From assembly GCA_036365145.1 (NCBI GenBank), contig JAEOAD010000030.1, positions 11,414,001 through 11,478,000 on the forward strand: a stretch of 64,000 nt of DNA, read 5' to 3'. The notes under the pieces were generated by a model. The model was not told the origin of the DNA and did no database searches. It saw only the letters and a list, made by a program, of their open reading frames with translations. The position numbers and the translations under genes were made by a program. This DNA comes from Orientallactaga sibirica. Taxonomy: Eukaryota; Chordata; Mammalia; Rodentia; Dipodidae. Each line of letters opens with the position of its first letter. Position 1 is the stretch's first letter. Of this stretch, positions 42,420-64,000 are shown piece after piece.

Positions 42420-43212
42420 TGACAGTGAAGATGCCATGATGAAGTCATTACTTCATGTGCTAATCTAAAAAAATTTAAATCCTTTGTAAATAAACTTTGT
42501 CAGGTTGACTTACAAAGCAATTATTAGATGATGTTCTTGCATTGTGAATGATTTCAGTGAAGTTTTTTCATGTTTTATCTTGTACTGAAATGTTTCTAAG
42601 AGTTTTTAAATGCAGAAAATGAGTTCACAAAGGGAAAAAAAAAATAACATTTTGCTTCTCCTAATCTTATGACTATTTACTAGGAGTATGTTGAGGGTAA
42701 ATTTGAAGGTGCAAAATTCTAAATAATGTCTTAAACCTATATTTTAAAATGTTTAACAAATTAGCTAATTATTTATAGAAACTTGTAAATACACTATATA
42801 CATTTTTCAGAAACCATTTGATGTTCTAATTCTATAAATTTCATTGGCCCTGATTGAATTTTGTAAACATTTTTAGGTGACTGAAACAAACAAAAAAAAA
42901 TTAATTAACAATGTGTTAATCAAAATTCACAAACTATGTAGAAGCCAAAGAAAATTTAAAGAATTAAACTTTCAAATGAAGATTGTAAGTAACTTGGTAG
43001 CATTTATATTCAGGAACTTATTAAGCTCAGTCTGTGCTAAGTCATTTTTGACACTGCATTTAGGAAAGCAGAAAGATGCTTCATGGAATGGTGTCAGATT
43101 TGATCTTATGGCTAGGTTTCAGTTGTAAAAATCACAGATTGCAAATTCAAGAATGAAAGTTAACATATCATTTGTGAAATTACCCCAAATAATGCAATGG
43201 GATACAATGAAT
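42420..43212 (-). other. LRP2BP: Probable LRP2BP 3' UTR / intergenic
   Basis: Downstream of the LRP2BP stop on its strand. No canonical AATAAA is obvious close to the stop; the nearest clear one on this strand is about 41097-41102. The 83-codon + frame at 42877-43128 has low-complexity lysine content and no support. Confidence 0.4.

Positions 43213-64000
<20,788 letters not shown>

Noticed and set aside
42877..43128. 83-codon + strand open frame
   Set aside because: AT-rich, lysine-rich start, no recognisable protein pattern. It lies in the likely LRP2BP 3' UTR on the other strand.

Overview
This is a stretch of mammalian nuclear DNA from a rodent. It is AT-rich, has many introns, and is densely packed with short interspersed repeats. 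Two SINE types dominate. One is 7SL-derived and B1-like. The other is a tRNA-derived family with a CT-rich 3' end and an (AAAT)n tail; I call it DIP-type below because it most resembles the SINEs of dipodoid rodents (jerboas and relatives). That lineage assignment comes from pattern memory and has moderate confidence. B4-like, ID-like, MIR, MaLR-LTR and LINE-1 copies are also present.

The window holds two convergent, spliced protein-coding genes. On the + strand, 5881-39030 contains the last 12 coding exons of SNX25 (sorting nexin 25). They join without a break into a 555-residue C-terminal fragment: RGS domain, coiled coil, PX domain, acidic linker and nexin-C domain, ending at TGA 39028-39030. 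A short 3' UTR with two AATAAA signals follows at 39499-39517. The 5' part of SNX25 lies left of the window. On the - strand, 64000 down to 43213 contains LRP2BP (LRP2/megalin-binding protein) in eight coding exons, with the first cut by the window edge. All internal junctions keep frame. The order SNX25 then LRP2BP, tail to tail, matches the mammalian arrangement as I remember it. The most notable gene-level observation is a one-base insertion in the terminal LRP2BP exon. It replaces the usual C-terminus with a 35-residue novel tail.

Layout: 1-640 holds an unidentified coding-like fragment in a SNX25 intron. 1272-5600 is an antisense LINE-1 that keeps its 5' region, ORF1 region and the first part of ORF2, but lacks the 3' half. 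5881-39030 is SNX25 exons and introns full of SINEs, with two related antisense L1 3' ends at 6625-7995 and 12105-13400. 39031-43212 is the intergenic/3'-UTR zone with a pure (CTTTT)16 tract and an L1 3' end. 43213-64000 is LRP2BP, whose large introns hold L1 3' fragments, MaLR-like LTRs, a 36-bp minisatellite and many SINEs.

The two genes are not known to form a pathway. SNX25 acts in endosomal sorting and receptor degradation. LRP2BP is a Sel1/TPR-repeat adaptor that binds the cytoplasmic tail of the endocytic receptor megalin. I found no promoter, CpG island, structural RNA gene or CRISPR array, and no credible new biological system. The points worth attention are the LRP2BP frameshift and several unusually clear nested insertion histories.
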